28,026 bases of DNA from an uncultured Sphingomonas sp. (GCA_946482655.1 CAMLSA010000036.1:1-28026), one strand, 5' to 3'. Counted from the first letter of the stretch, positions 1 through 9,604 are shown. Numbers and translations: made by a program. The notes: a model not told the origin generated them from the sequence alone.

Positions 1-1669
<1,669 letters not shown>

Positions 1670-1671
<2 letters not shown>

Positions 1672-1709
1672 TTTCCGTTAGGGAAATCGTGAAAAATTCC
1701 ACTTTTTTA
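1670..1709 (+). terminator. Possible uvrB terminator (hairpin plus T-run)
   Basis: GATTTCC (1670-1676) and GGAAATC (1682-1688) form a 7-bp stem with a 5-nt loop that includes the uvrB stop codon. About 15 nt further on lies a run of six T (1703-1708), itself preceded by an A-run that could pair with it. The spacing between the first stem and the T-run is longer than in a classical intrinsic terminator, so this is tentative. Confidence 0.35.
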
Positions 1710-1782
1710 GTGCATCGGCGCCCTCCTGCGGGTATAGCTGTATCGCGCTGCTAAGACGGTGTGAAACAGGAGGGGAAGCAGG

Positions 1783-1941
1783 ATGCACGAGACTATCCGT
1801 GCAACGGGCGCATCGCGGTCCCGTCCAACCCAGCCCACATGGGAGGATTGGCATGATCTGAGCCGTTACGTCGCCGAGTCGCGTGCAGCGGCGAGGCGAG
1901 CCGCTACCCGGCCGGGCTGTTCTGCCGACCGAAACGGTTGA
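1783..1941 (+). CDS. Hypothetical small protein, 52 aa
   Basis: This short ORF begins with ATG at 1783 and ends with TGA at 1939-1941. A strong Shine-Dalgarno sequence, AGGAGGGG (1768-1775), lies 7 nt upstream of the ATG; this is the main reason to take the ORF as real. The product starts MHETIRATG, has a central WEDWHDLSRYVAESRAAARR segment that could form an amphipathic, basic helix, and has one Cys near the end. There is no signal peptide or membrane segment. I do not recognise a family. It lies between uvrB and the convergent purA, 31 bp from the purA stop. It could equally be a leader peptide or spurious. Confidence 0.45.
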   Translation: MHETIRATGASRSRPTQPTWEDWHDLSRYVAESRAAARRAATRPGCSADRNG

Positions 1942-1972
1942 GCCGCGTTTGGCCCGTCGTCATGCGGCATGA

Positions 1973-3262
1973 TCAGTCCGCGAAGGGATCGCGGACGAGG
2001 ATCGTGTCCTCACGTTCGGGACTGGTCGAAACCAGCGCCACCGGGCACTGGATCAGCTCCTCGACCCGGCGGATATATTTGATCGCCTGTGCCGGCAGCT
2101 CGGCCCAGCTGCGCGCGCCCGCGGTCGACTCGCTCCAGCCTTCGATCGTCTCGTAAACGGGCACGACGCGAGCCTGGTCCTGCGGATGCGGCGGCAGATA
2201 GTCGTAGCTCTTTCCGTCGAGCGTATAGCCGATGCAGATTCGCAGCTCGTCGAAGCCGTCGAGCACGTCGAGCTTGGTCAGCGCGACCCCGGTTATGCCC
2301 GAGACCGCCGCCGACTGGCGTACCAGCACCGCGTCGAACCAGCCGCAGCGGCGTTTACGACCGGTGACGGTGCCGAATTCATGGCCGCGCTCGCCGAGCC
2401 GCCGGCCCGTGTCGTCGGTAAGCTCGGAAGGGAACGGGCCGGATCCGACACGGGTCGTATAGGCCTTGACGATGCCGAGCACGAAGCCCGCCGCCGAGGG
2501 GCCGAGGCCTGAGCCGCCCGAGGCGGTGCCGGCGATCGTGTTGGACGAGGTGACGAAGGGATAGGTGCCATGGTCGACGTCGAGCAGCACGCCCTGCGCG
2601 CCCTCGAACAGGATACGGCGGCCGGCCTTGCGTGCCTCGTTGAGGGTGAGCCAGACCGGCTTGGCAAAGGGAAGGATGAAGTCTGCGATCTCGGCAAGAT
2701 CGTTGCGCAGGCGTTCGCGATCGACCGGCTGCTCGCCGAAGCCGGCGCGGAGAGCGTCATGGTGCGCGCAGATTCGATCGAGCTGAAGATCGAGATCGTC
2801 GAGATGGGCGAGATCGCACACCCGGATTGCGCGGCGGCCGACCTTGTCCTCATAAGCGGGGCCGATGCCGCGCCGCGTAGTGCCGATCTTGCCAGCGCCC
2901 GATGCATCCTCGCGCAGCCCGTCGAGGTCGCGGTGGAAGGGCAGGATCAGCGGCGCGGTCTCGGCGAGTTGGAGATTGTCGGGCGTGATGGTGACGCCCT
3001 GAGCCTGGAGCTTGGCGACCTCGTCGCGAAAATGCCATGGATCGAACACCACGCCATTACCTATAACCGAGAGGGTGCCGCGGACTATCCCCGAGGGGAG
3101 CAGGCTGAGCTTGTATGTCTGATTGCCGACGACGAGGGTGTGGCCTGCATTATGCCCGCCCTGGAAGCGCACGACGACATCGGCGCGCTCGGCCAGCCAG
3201 TCGACGATTTTGCCCTTACCCTCATCGCCCCACTGGGCGCCGATCACGGTGACGTTGGCCAT
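1973..3262 (-). CDS. purA: Adenylosuccinate synthetase
   Basis: PurA condenses IMP with aspartate at the cost of GTP to make adenylosuccinate, the committed step to AMP. The 429-residue protein has the full family length. Near the N-terminus it carries the GTP-loop signature QWGDEGKGK (about residues 10-18, with catalytic D13) and GGHNAGHT (35-42, with catalytic H41). Further along are [14 protein letters not shown] and [20 protein letters not shown], both typical of the family. The ATG start follows hisZ by 15 bp on the same strand, indicating a hisZ-purA operon. A short CATG-CGG-CATG dyad lies just past the stop, between purA and the convergent small ORF; it lacks a T-run. Identity is secure. 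Confidence 0.98.
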   Translation of the reverse strand: MANVTVIGAQWGDEGKGKIVDWLAERADVVVRFQGGHNAGHTLVVGNQTYKLSLLPSGIVRGTLSVIGNGVVFDPWHFRDEVAKLQAQGVTITPDNLQLAETAPLILPFHRDLDGLREDASGAGKIGTTRRGIGPAYEDKVGRRAIRVCDLAHLDDLDLQLDRICAHHDALRAGFGEQPVDRERLRNDLAEIADFILPFAKPVWLTLNEARKAGRRILFEGAQGVLLDVDHGTYPFVTSSNTIAGTASGGSGLGPSAAGFVLGIVKAYTTRVGSGPFPSELTDDTGRRLGERGHEFGTVTGRKRRCGWFDAVLVRQSAAVSGITGVALTKLDVLDGFDELRICIGYTLDGKSYDYLPPHPQDQARVVPVYETIEGWSESTAGARSWAELPAQAIKYIRRVEELIQCPVALVSTSPEREDTILVRDPFAD

Positions 3263-3277
3263 GGATGTTCCGTTCGT

Positions 3278-4393
3278 TCAGAGCGCGGCTGGCTGGCCGC
3301 CGCGCAGGATATGGGTGCAGCCGAGCGCCGCCGCTTCATCCTGCTCGGATAAGGCGGCGACGGTGATCCAGTCCTCGCCGCGCAGCCTCGCCGCCAGCTC
3401 GGGATCGGTGCCGAGCGGCAGGAAGATGCGGCGATGCTCGACCACGCCGAGGCCGACATCGACCAGCGGATCGATATAGAGCGAGAAGCCGATCGCCTTT
3501 TCCTCGCATCCGTCGGGATGGACGATCGTGTACCCGCCGCCACGGCCGATCTCGCCGGACAAGCCGCGTCCGAATAGCGAGAAGCCGATCCAGGTCTGAT
3601 ATTCGAAGCCGTGACGTTCCGTTGGATCGAGGGTCAGGGTCACCTTGTCGCCGATCGCGGCGATGATCGCCTCGATCGCCTCGATCCGCCGGTCGAGCGC
3701 CTTGGGGCCCGCGATCGTGCGCAAGCGGGCGAGCGCCGGGGCGACCGGCCCCGCCGCCTCGATGAACGGAAGATAGGCGCCCGCGCCGAGGCCGGCGAGG
3801 CCACCCGCATCCTTCGCATCGAGCATGTCGCGGACCGCATCGATCTTGTCGGCAGGCAGCGGCATCGCGCTCGTCGCCAGCGTCTCGACCAGGTCGGGCA
3901 GGGTGAGGTCGATGGTGATGCCGGTAACCCCCGCCACTTCCAGCGCCTCCACCGCGACGCGGAGAATCTCGATGACCGCGGCGACGCTGTCGGTGCCGAT
4001 CAGCTCGGCGCCGGCCTGGATCAGCTCGCGCTCAGGACGGAGCTGGGTCGCCCGCAGCTTGAGGACCGGGCCGCCATAAGCGAGCCTCAACGGGCGTGGC
4101 CGGTGGCCCATACGGGTCGCGGCGATGCGGCCGACCTGCGCGGTGATATCGGGCCGCAACGCCAGGCTCCGCTGCGAGACCGGATCGACGAAGCGCAGCA
4201 GGTCCTGCGCGCGCGCCGATTTGAGCTGCCCGACCAGCCCTTCCTCGAACTCGGCGAGCGGCGGCGAGACCCGTGCATAGCCATGCCGCCCGATCGCGAC
4301 GATCACCCGGTGGAGCAGACGCGACTCCGCCTCCGCCTGCGGCGGCAGACGGTCACGCAGCCCTTCGGGCAGGAGTCCTGGGGCGATGCTCAT
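3278..4393 (-). CDS. hisZ: ATP phosphoribosyltransferase regulatory subunit (HisRS-like)
   Basis: HisZ is a catalytically inactive paralogue of histidyl-tRNA synthetase. It forms a hetero-octamer with the short form of HisG, activating it and carrying histidine feedback in the first step of histidine synthesis. The 371-residue protein has a class II synthetase-like fold signature: RLAYGGPVLK (motif 2-like), FEYQTWIGFSLFGRG, and GEIGRGGGYT (motif 3-like, compare GRGGRYD in true HisRS). It lacks the C-terminal anticodon-binding domain expected of HisRS, which supports HisZ over HisS. No hisG or other his gene is in the window, so a short-form hisG is expected elsewhere. It precedes purA by 15 bp. 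The ATG has no clear Shine-Dalgarno and a promoter-like pair lies very close upstream. Confidence 0.9.
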   Translation of the reverse strand: MSIAPGLLPEGLRDRLPPQAEAESRLLHRVIVAIGRHGYARVSPPLAEFEEGLVGQLKSARAQDLLRFVDPVSQRSLALRPDITAQVGRIAATRMGHRPRPLRLAYGGPVLKLRATQLRPERELIQAGAELIGTDSVAAVIEILRVAVEALEVAGVTGITIDLTLPDLVETLATSAMPLPADKIDAVRDMLDAKDAGGLAGLGAGAYLPFIEAAGPVAPALARLRTIAGPKALDRRIEAIEAIIAAIGDKVTLTLDPTERHGFEYQTWIGFSLFGRGLSGEIGRGGGYTIVHPDGCEEKAIGFSLYIDPLVDVGLGVVEHRRIFLPLGTDPELAARLRGEDWITVAALSEQDEAAALGCTHILRGGQPAAL

Positions 4394-4402
4394 GCGCAGA
4401 GG

Positions 4403-4430
4403 CTCATAGCGGCGAATGTCGGAGGTTCAA
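4403..4430 (-). promoter_or_regulatory. Candidate promoter for hisZ-purA
   Basis: On the minus strand, TTGAAC (4425-4430) and TATGAG (4403-4408) are separated by 16 bp, a fair sigma-70-like pair. The predicted start of transcription would fall within a few bases of the hisZ ATG (4391-4393), and hisZ lacks an evident Shine-Dalgarno. Both facts would fit a leaderless or near-leaderless mRNA. This is pattern matching only. Confidence 0.35.
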
Positions 4431-4482
4431 CCGCAACCTGTCGGCGGGGCACACAAGCTTTCGTTAAGCAGCAACAACAAGG

Positions 4483-4600
4483 CGTTCATCTGTGGTTTAT
4501 TGAAGCCATCTTGAAGGTATTTCCCCGATGAGCAGATGAACGTTCCAATTCCCCGAGGGTTTTAAACCAACCCCGCCGATCGGCGGAAATGGAGAGAGGA
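4483..4600 (+). promoter_or_regulatory. Structured leader region upstream of the secreted-protein cassette
   Basis: This stretch holds interlocking inverted repeats. CGTTCATCTG (4483-4492) has a perfect 10-bp complement CAGATGAACG (4533-4542). Immediately after the first arm, TGGTTTA (4493-4499) is complementary to TAAACCA (4563-4569). The order A-B-A'-B' would give a pseudoknot if both pairings form. A local GGTTT-T-AAACC hairpin (4558-4568) competes for B'. Next comes a perfect 14-bp palindrome CCGCCGATCGGCGG (4573-4586), 4 nt before the Shine-Dalgarno GGAGAGAGGA (4591-4600). This could be an RNA switch, an operator or both. No known riboswitch class is recognised. Confidence 0.45.
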
Positions 4601-4607
4601 TGTTCTC

Positions 4608-5030
4608 ATGCGTAAGATGATTTTGCCGGCTGCCGCCGCTGCAGTCCTTCTGGCCGGTACGGCCATGGCCCAGACCACGGTCGGTGGCGGCGTCGCGAGC
4701 TCGAGCCCGGCGGGTTCGGTCGCGGGTGGCGCGACCGCGGGCACCATGGATCAGGCCGACAAGGCAAAGAAGAACCGGCACGAGCGCCGCAAGTCGCCGC
4801 GTGCGGAACGTCAGGCCAACGCCAATTCGGCCTCGACCTATGGCTCCGGCTCGGTCTACACTGATCGCAACCGTGCTACCGGCGCCGTGACAGCAGGGGG
4901 CAGCGCGACCGGCACCGGCTCCCAGAGCACGTCGACCTCGGTTGACGCTTATGGCTCTACCACCAAGGATGGTTCGGAAGGCGAGGTCTACGGCGATTCG
5001 ACCGCCAACTCGACCGTTCCGCCCAAGTAA
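4608..5030 (+). CDS. Secreted Gly/Ser/Thr-rich protein of unknown function (cassette gene A)
   Basis: The product is 140 residues with a clear Sec signal peptide (basic MRK, hydrophobic core, AMA then Q at 21/22), so it should be exported to the periplasm or beyond. The mature part is low complexity: a Gly/Ala/Ser-rich stretch (about 24-46), a strongly basic patch KAKKNRHERRKSPRAER (52-68), then a Ser/Thr/Gly/Tyr region with TYGSG (77-81), AYGSTT and VYGDST. The last two look like degenerate copies of a Tyr-Gly unit. There are no cysteines and no catalytic motif. The ATG sits 7 nt after GGAGAGAGGA. It is the first of three same-strand small genes and shares the signal peptide plus TYGSG layout with gene C. 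I do not recognise a named family and assign no function. Confidence 0.8.
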   Translation: MRKMILPAAAAAVLLAGTAMAQTTVGGGVASSSPAGSVAGGATAGTMDQADKAKKNRHERRKSPRAERQANANSASTYGSGSVYTDRNRATGAVTAGGSATGTGSQSTSTSVDAYGSTTKDGSEGEVYGDSTANSTVPPK

Positions 5031-5040
5031 AGGCGAGGAG

Positions 5041-5063
5041 GGGGAGGCGGCTTGCGTCTCCCC
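5041..5063 (+). terminator. Hairpin between cassette genes A and B
   Basis: GGGGAGGC (5041-5048) and GTCTCCCC (5056-5063) can form an 8-bp stem with one G-U pair around a 7-nt loop, 10 nt after the gene A stop. No T-run follows, so it may act as an RNA-stabilising or attenuating structure rather than a full terminator. It also lies just ahead of the gene B start. Confidence 0.35.
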
Positions 5064-5072
5064 TGACGCCCC

Positions 5073-5390
5073 ATGGCCATGATGTTGACCATCTCCATGG
5101 CGGCCATGATGGCCGCCTCACCCGCCCGGAACTGCGCGGAAACCACCCGGCACGGGGACGGCAGGGTAACGACGCGCTCGGTGCCCGATCAAGGGCAGGG
5201 GGCAAGCGCGGCTTCGTCTTCATCGTCAGGCGGATCGGCGCACAGTTCGGTGTCGGTTTCGTCGTCTTCGTCGGGCGGCCACACTCATTCCTCGGCGACG
5301 AGCGAGGGCGACGATGGGCGGACGGTGAGGGTCGAGCGCGACGAGGCCGGTTGCCGCATCACGATAACCGAAAAAGGAGAACGACCATGA
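5073..5390 (+). CDS. Small Ser/His-repeat protein of unknown function (cassette gene B)
   Basis: The product is 105 residues if the first ATG is used; an in-frame TGA at 5064-5066 excludes an earlier start. ATGs at 5079, 5082 and 5097 are alternatives. The first 18 residues are Met/Ala-rich and hydrophobic and may be a short signal sequence, less clear than in its neighbours. The middle (44-77) is almost all Ser, Gly and His, with two copies of SSSSSGGxxHSS. The C-terminus (83-103) reads GRTVRVERDEAGCRITITE, which looks like a pair of beta strands. It has two cysteines (C21, C94) and four histidines (H27 and, in the repeats, H57, H70 and H72). The stop overlaps the next gene's start as ATGA, implying translational coupling. 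No family is recognised; low complexity leaves some doubt that it is coding. Confidence 0.6.
   Translation: MAMMLTISMAAMMAASPARNCAETTRHGDGRVTTRSVPDQGQGASAASSSSSGGSAHSSVSVSSSSSGGHTHSSATSEGDDGRTVRVERDEAGCRITITEKGERP
5214..5294 (+). repeat. Two-copy 45-bp in-frame repeat encoding SSSSSGGxxHSS
   Basis: Within cassette gene B, residues 48-59 and 63-74 repeat the pattern SSSSSGGxxHSS with a 15-residue period. The DNA copies are similar but not identical (TCN serine codons vary). This suggests protein-level constraint or an old duplication rather than a recent slip. Confidence 0.6.
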
Positions 5391-5809
5391 AGCCGCAAAT
5401 CATGCTGGCCGCGCTGCTGATCGCTACGGCCCCCGCGGCCGCCCAGAACAGCGCGAGTTCCTCGGCCTCAACGCCGACCACCGGCGATGTCTCGGCAGGT
5501 ACCTACGGTTCGGGTACATCCGGTGCCGACAGCGTCGGCGTCTCAGGTGGCGGGACGGCGGAAGCCGCCGATGGGGGGACCGCGCGGACCGATTCGAGCG
5601 CAAAGTTCAACGAGAATATGGCGCGCCAGCGTTCGGTGGCGGCTGCTCGCGACGACGACGAACGCGCCCGCTCCCGGACGACAACGATGGCCAAGAAGGA
5701 CGGCGACGTCCGTTCCAAGTCGTTTTCTATCTATAAGCAACGCGGCGAGAAGCCGGTTATCACCAGGGACAGCAGCACGAGCAAGGATATGCCCGCGCCG
5801 CAGGAGTAA
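5387..5809 (+). CDS. Secreted Ser/Gly-rich protein of unknown function (cassette gene C)
   Basis: The product is 140 residues, the same length as gene A. It begins MKPQIMLAALL and has a clear signal peptide ending AAA then Q at 19/20. The mature protein starts Ser/Thr-rich, has TYGSG (39-43) and a Gly-rich segment, and then becomes charged (DDDERARSR, AKKDGDVRSK). It ends with a less degenerate segment, SFSIYKQRGEKPVITRD (112-128), that may fold. There are no cysteines. I chose the ATG at 5387 over an in-frame one 36 bp upstream because AAGGAGA (5374-5380) is correctly spaced, the signal peptide begins here, and the ATG overlaps the gene B stop as ATGA. Its layout matches gene A, suggesting an old duplication. 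Function unknown. Confidence 0.8.
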   Translation: MKPQIMLAALLIATAPAAAQNSASSSASTPTTGDVSAGTYGSGTSGADSVGVSGGGTAEAADGGTARTDSSAKFNENMARQRSVAAARDDDERARSRTTTMAKKDGDVRSKSFSIYKQRGEKPVITRDSSTSKDMPAPQE

Positions 5810-5826
5810 ACATTCCCGTTCCAGGA

Positions 5827-5854
5827 AAGGCCCCCCCCGATCCGGGAGGGCCTT
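5827..5854. terminator. Bidirectional terminator between cassette gene C and serA
   Basis: AAGGCCC... (5827 on) and GGGAGGGCCTT (5844-5854) form an 11-12 bp GC-rich stem with one mismatch and a short loop, between two convergent genes. T-rich bases follow on the plus strand and TTTCC on the minus strand, so it can serve both the secreted-protein cassette and serC-serA. Confidence 0.75.
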
Positions 5855-5860
5855 CTCGCC

Positions 5861-7438
5861 TCAGAAGCTCAGCGCCTTGGCCGTCTTTACGCCGGGCAGC
5901 TTCGCAATCTTCGTCTTGAGCCCGTCGTCGACCTTGGTGTCGACCGAGAGCAGCAGGACCGCCTCGCCCCCGGCCGAGCGGCGGCCGAGGTGGAAGGTGC
6001 CGATGTTCACCTCGGCCTCGCCGAGGGTCGAGCCGAGCCGGCCGATGAAACCGGGCGCGTCGACATTGACAATATAGAGCATGTCGCCGCTGAGATCGGC
6101 TTCGACCTTGACCCCGTAGATTTCGACGAGGCGTGGTTCGGCATTGGCGAACAGTGTGCCGGCGACCGACTTGGCGCCGTCCGCTGTGGTGACGGTGACG
6201 CGGACCAGGGTCGAGTAATCTCCCTCGCGGTCATGGCGCACCTCGCGGACGTCGAGGCCGCGCTCCTTGGCCAGGAAAGGCGCATTGACCATGTTCACCG
6301 TGTCCGAGTGGACGCGCATCAGGCCGGCGAGCACCGCGCCGGTGATCGGCTTCTGGTTGAGCTCGGCCGCGGCCCCCTCGACCTCGATCGCGATGCCCTT
6401 GATCGCGTCGCCCTCGAGCTGGCCGACCAGCGCGCCGAGATGCTCGGCGAGTGCCATGTACGGGCGCAGCTTGGGCGCCTCCTCGGCCGATAGCGACGGC
6501 ATGTTGAGCGCGTTGGTGACGCCGCCCGACAGCAGGAAGTCCGAGATCTGCTCGGCCACCTGGATCGCGACATTGACCTGCGCCTCGTTGGTCGAGGCGC
6601 CGAGATGCGGAGTGGCGATGAAGTTCGGTGTGCCGAACAGCGGCGAATCCGTCGCCGGCTCGGTCACGAACACGTCCATCGCCGCGCCGCCGACCTGCCC
6701 GCTGTCGAGCGCTTCCTTGAGCGCGGTTTCGTCGATAAGGCCGCCGCGCGCGCAGTTGATGATCCGCACCCCCTTCTTGGTCTTGGCCAAATTCTCCTTC
6801 GACAGGATGTTCTTGGTAGATTCGGTGAGTGGCGTGTGCAGCGTGATGAAGTCGGCACGGCCCAGTAGCTCGTCCAGAGCCACCTTCTCGACGCCCATCT
6901 CGACCGCGCGCTCCGGGGTCAGGAAGGGATCATAGGCGACGACCTTCATCTTGAGCCCGAGCGCGCGATCGGCGACGATCGAACCGATATTGCCGGCGCC
7001 GATCAGGCCGAGCGTCTTGTTGGTGACCTCGACGCCCATGAAGCGGTTCTTCTCCCACTTGCCGGCCTGGGTCGACTTGTCGGCCTCGGGCAGGTCGCGG
7101 GCGAGCGCGAACATCAGCGCGATGGCGTGCTCGGCGGTGGTGATCGAGTTGCCGAACGGGGTGTTCATCACCACCACGCCCTTAGCCGAGGCGGCGGGAA
7201 TATCGACATTGTCGACGCCGATGCCGGCGCGGCCGACCACCTTGAGATTGGTCGCCGCGGCGAGAACCTCCTTGGTGACCTTGGTCGCCGAACGGATGGC
7301 GAGGCCGTCATATTGGCCGATGATGGCAATCAGCTCTTCCTTGGTCTTGCCGGTGATCTCGTCGACTTCAATCCCGCGATTGCGGAAGATCTGGGCAGCG
7401 AGCGGGTCCATCTTGTCGGAAATCAGCACCTTGGGCAT
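5861..7438 (-). CDS. serA: D-3-phosphoglycerate dehydrogenase
   Basis: SerA oxidises 3-phosphoglycerate to 3-phosphohydroxypyruvate with NAD, the first step of serine synthesis. The 525 residues match the long form of the enzyme. Residues about 1-315 hold the split substrate domain and the Rossmann domain with GAGNIG (147-152). Catalytic residues of the D-2-hydroxyacid dehydrogenase family are visible: R231 in NCARGG, E260 in VTEPA and H278 in TPHLG. Residues about 320-450 are the intervening (ASB-type) domain, and the last 75 residues are an ACT domain (LYIVNVDAPGFIGRLGS...), the usual seat of serine feedback. It follows serC on the same strand after 114 bp containing several hairpins; AAGGA precedes its ATG. 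Identity is secure. Confidence 0.98.
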   Translation of the reverse strand: MPKVLISDKMDPLAAQIFRNRGIEVDEITGKTKEELIAIIGQYDGLAIRSATKVTKEVLAAATNLKVVGRAGIGVDNVDIPAASAKGVVVMNTPFGNSITTAEHAIALMFALARDLPEADKSTQAGKWEKNRFMGVEVTNKTLGLIGAGNIGSIVADRALGLKMKVVAYDPFLTPERAVEMGVEKVALDELLGRADFITLHTPLTESTKNILSKENLAKTKKGVRIINCARGGLIDETALKEALDSGQVGGAAMDVFVTEPATDSPLFGTPNFIATPHLGASTNEAQVNVAIQVAEQISDFLLSGGVTNALNMPSLSAEEAPKLRPYMALAEHLGALVGQLEGDAIKGIAIEVEGAAAELNQKPITGAVLAGLMRVHSDTVNMVNAPFLAKERGLDVREVRHDREGDYSTLVRVTVTTADGAKSVAGTLFANAEPRLVEIYGVKVEADLSGDMLYIVNVDAPGFIGRLGSTLGEAEVNIGTFHLGRRSAGGEAVLLLSVDTKVDDGLKTKIAKLPGVKTAKALSF

Positions 7439-7460
7439 GGATATTATCCTTTGATCTGAG

Positions 7461-7537
7461 CGTTGCCCCCGGGGGGAGCCCCGGGGCCGCTGCCGCGAGG
7501 CGGCGCAATAGCATTGCGGCCCGGCCTCCGCCGGGGC
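7461..7537. repeat. Cluster of GC-rich hairpins in the serC-serA intergenic gap
   Basis: Three dyads are packed into the 114 bp between serC and serA: a CCCCGGGG-type block (about 7467-7487), GCCGC-GAG-GCGGC (7492-7504) and CCCGGC-CTCC-GCCGGG (7520-7535). The last resembles the short GC-rich extragenic palindromes common in sphingomonad genomes, but no second copy is in this window to prove that it is repetitive. They may act as an mRNA-stability or attenuation element within the operon. Confidence 0.45.
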
Positions 7538-7552
7538 GACGAATGGTGGAGA

Positions 7553-8713
<1,161 letters not shown>

Positions 8714-8759
8714 TTAAGACTCTCCTCACAGAGAGCACGCGCTGCGTTGGGACAGCGTG
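8714..8759 (-). promoter_or_regulatory. Tandem-hairpin leader of serC (serC RNA motif candidate)
   Basis: Read on the minus strand, two adjacent hairpins end just before the serC ATG. The first is CACGC...GCGTG with an extra TG/CA step and a 2-nt bulge (8736-8759). The second is CTCTC-TGTGAG-GAGAG (8720-8735), which buries the Shine-Dalgarno GAGGAGAG six bases from the ATG. A serC leader motif (Rfam serC family) is described upstream of serC in alphaproteobacteria; position and layout fit it, but I cannot run the covariance model. Confidence 0.6.
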
Positions 8760-8769
8760 GCCCGCCGGC

Positions 8770-8798
8770 GCTTCTAGAGAGGTCATGCGGCAAGTCAA
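8770..8798 (-). promoter_or_regulatory. Candidate sigma-70 promoter for serC-serA
   Basis: On the minus strand TTGACT (8793-8798) is followed after about 15-17 bp by a TAGAAG/CTAGAA -10-like box (8771-8777). Transcription would start just ahead of the tandem hairpins, giving a leader of about 45-55 nt. Confidence 0.5.
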
Positions 8799-8868
8799 TG
8801 ACCGATGCCGCGTGGCCCGCATAAATTGTCCACGGGCAAGACGGCACGCGAACCCGGAAAGGGCAATG

Positions 8869-8902
8869 AAAACCGCGGAGAATCTCTCCGGCGCTTTGCG
8901 CC
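8869..8902 (-). terminator. Terminator of the cytochrome c gene
   Basis: Downstream of the cytochrome stop on the minus strand there are two consecutive hairpins. GGCGC-AAA-GCGCC (8890-8902) comes first. CGGAGA-GAT-TCTCCG (8876-8890) follows and runs into CGG and then TTTT (8869-8872). This is a reasonable intrinsic terminator. It separates this gene from the serC promoter. Confidence 0.6.
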
Positions 8903-8919
8903 GCCAGCCTTGCGGCCGC

Positions 8920-9543
8920 TTATTCGGCGGGCGCGGCGGAATTACCGTCTGCCGGCGCCACGGCGTTCTCGGCCGGGGCGCTCGCGGCAGCGGCTGGGGC
9001 CGCTTCGGCGGGCACCGGCGGCATGGGCTTGGGGGCGTCGCTCTGCTGGTTGAGATAGGCGAGGATGTTGGCGCGATCCTCGGGCTTGGACAGGCCGGCG
9101 AAGGTCATCTTGGTGCCCGGTGCGAAAGCCTTCGGGCTCTTGAGCCAGTCGCTCATGTTCTGCCAGTCCCAGGTGCCGCCCTTCGACTTAAGCGCATCGG
9201 AGAAGGCGAAGCCCGGATGACCGCCGCCGACCGGCTCACCCAGCACGCCCCAGAGATTGGGGCCGAGCGCATTGGGGCCGCCCTTGTTCGCATTGTGGCA
9301 AGCCGCGCACTTCTTGAACACTTCGGCGCCCTTGGCCGGATCGGCGCTCGCCAGGTAGAAGGCGATCGGCTTCTCCGCAGCAGCGCCGCCGGCATCGCCC
9401 TCGGCTTCGACACCCTCGACCTCATACCCCATTTTTTCGGGGCGTTCGGAATGGAAATATTCGCCGCTCAGGATGGAGAGACCCAGTGCGGCAATGCCGC
9501 CCGCCAGCGCCCAGCCGGCAATCGTATTTGCGCGATCGTCCAT
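8920..9543 (-). CDS. Membrane-anchored class I cytochrome c (CycM-like)
   Basis: The 207-residue protein has an uncleaved-looking N-terminal membrane segment (about 8-27), a short linker and one class I cytochrome c domain. Heme attachment is CAACH (C79, C82, H83), with GPNLWGV following as usual. The likely sixth ligand is M146 in GTKMTFAG, and AYLNQ near 162-166 is the C-terminal helix. The tail (171-207) is Ala/Pro-rich and disordered. This resembles the bacterial CycM / cytochrome c552 type that shuttles electrons between the bc1 complex and terminal oxidase from a membrane anchor; that role is inferred. It is divergent from pheA, with a GAGGGG Shine-Dalgarno before the ATG. Confidence 0.93.
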   Translation of the reverse strand: MDDRANTIAGWALAGGIAALGLSILSGEYFHSERPEKMGYEVEGVEAEGDAGGAAAEKPIAFYLASADPAKGAEVFKKCAACHNANKGGPNALGPNLWGVLGEPVGGGHPGFAFSDALKSKGGTWDWQNMSDWLKSPKAFAPGTKMTFAGLSKPEDRANILAYLNQQSDAPKPMPPVPAEAAPAAAASAPAENAVAPADGNSAAPAE

Positions 9544-9604
9544 TTGCCCCTCAAGCTCCCTGGTAACGTGGGGGGATGGAAACCCACGCCGAAATCGCGC
9601 TCCC

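Noticed and set aside
4394..4607. Stress sigma factor (EcfG-type GGAAC...GTT) promoter for the secreted cassette
   Set aside because: GGAAC occurs only on the opposite strand and no correctly spaced GTT box was found.
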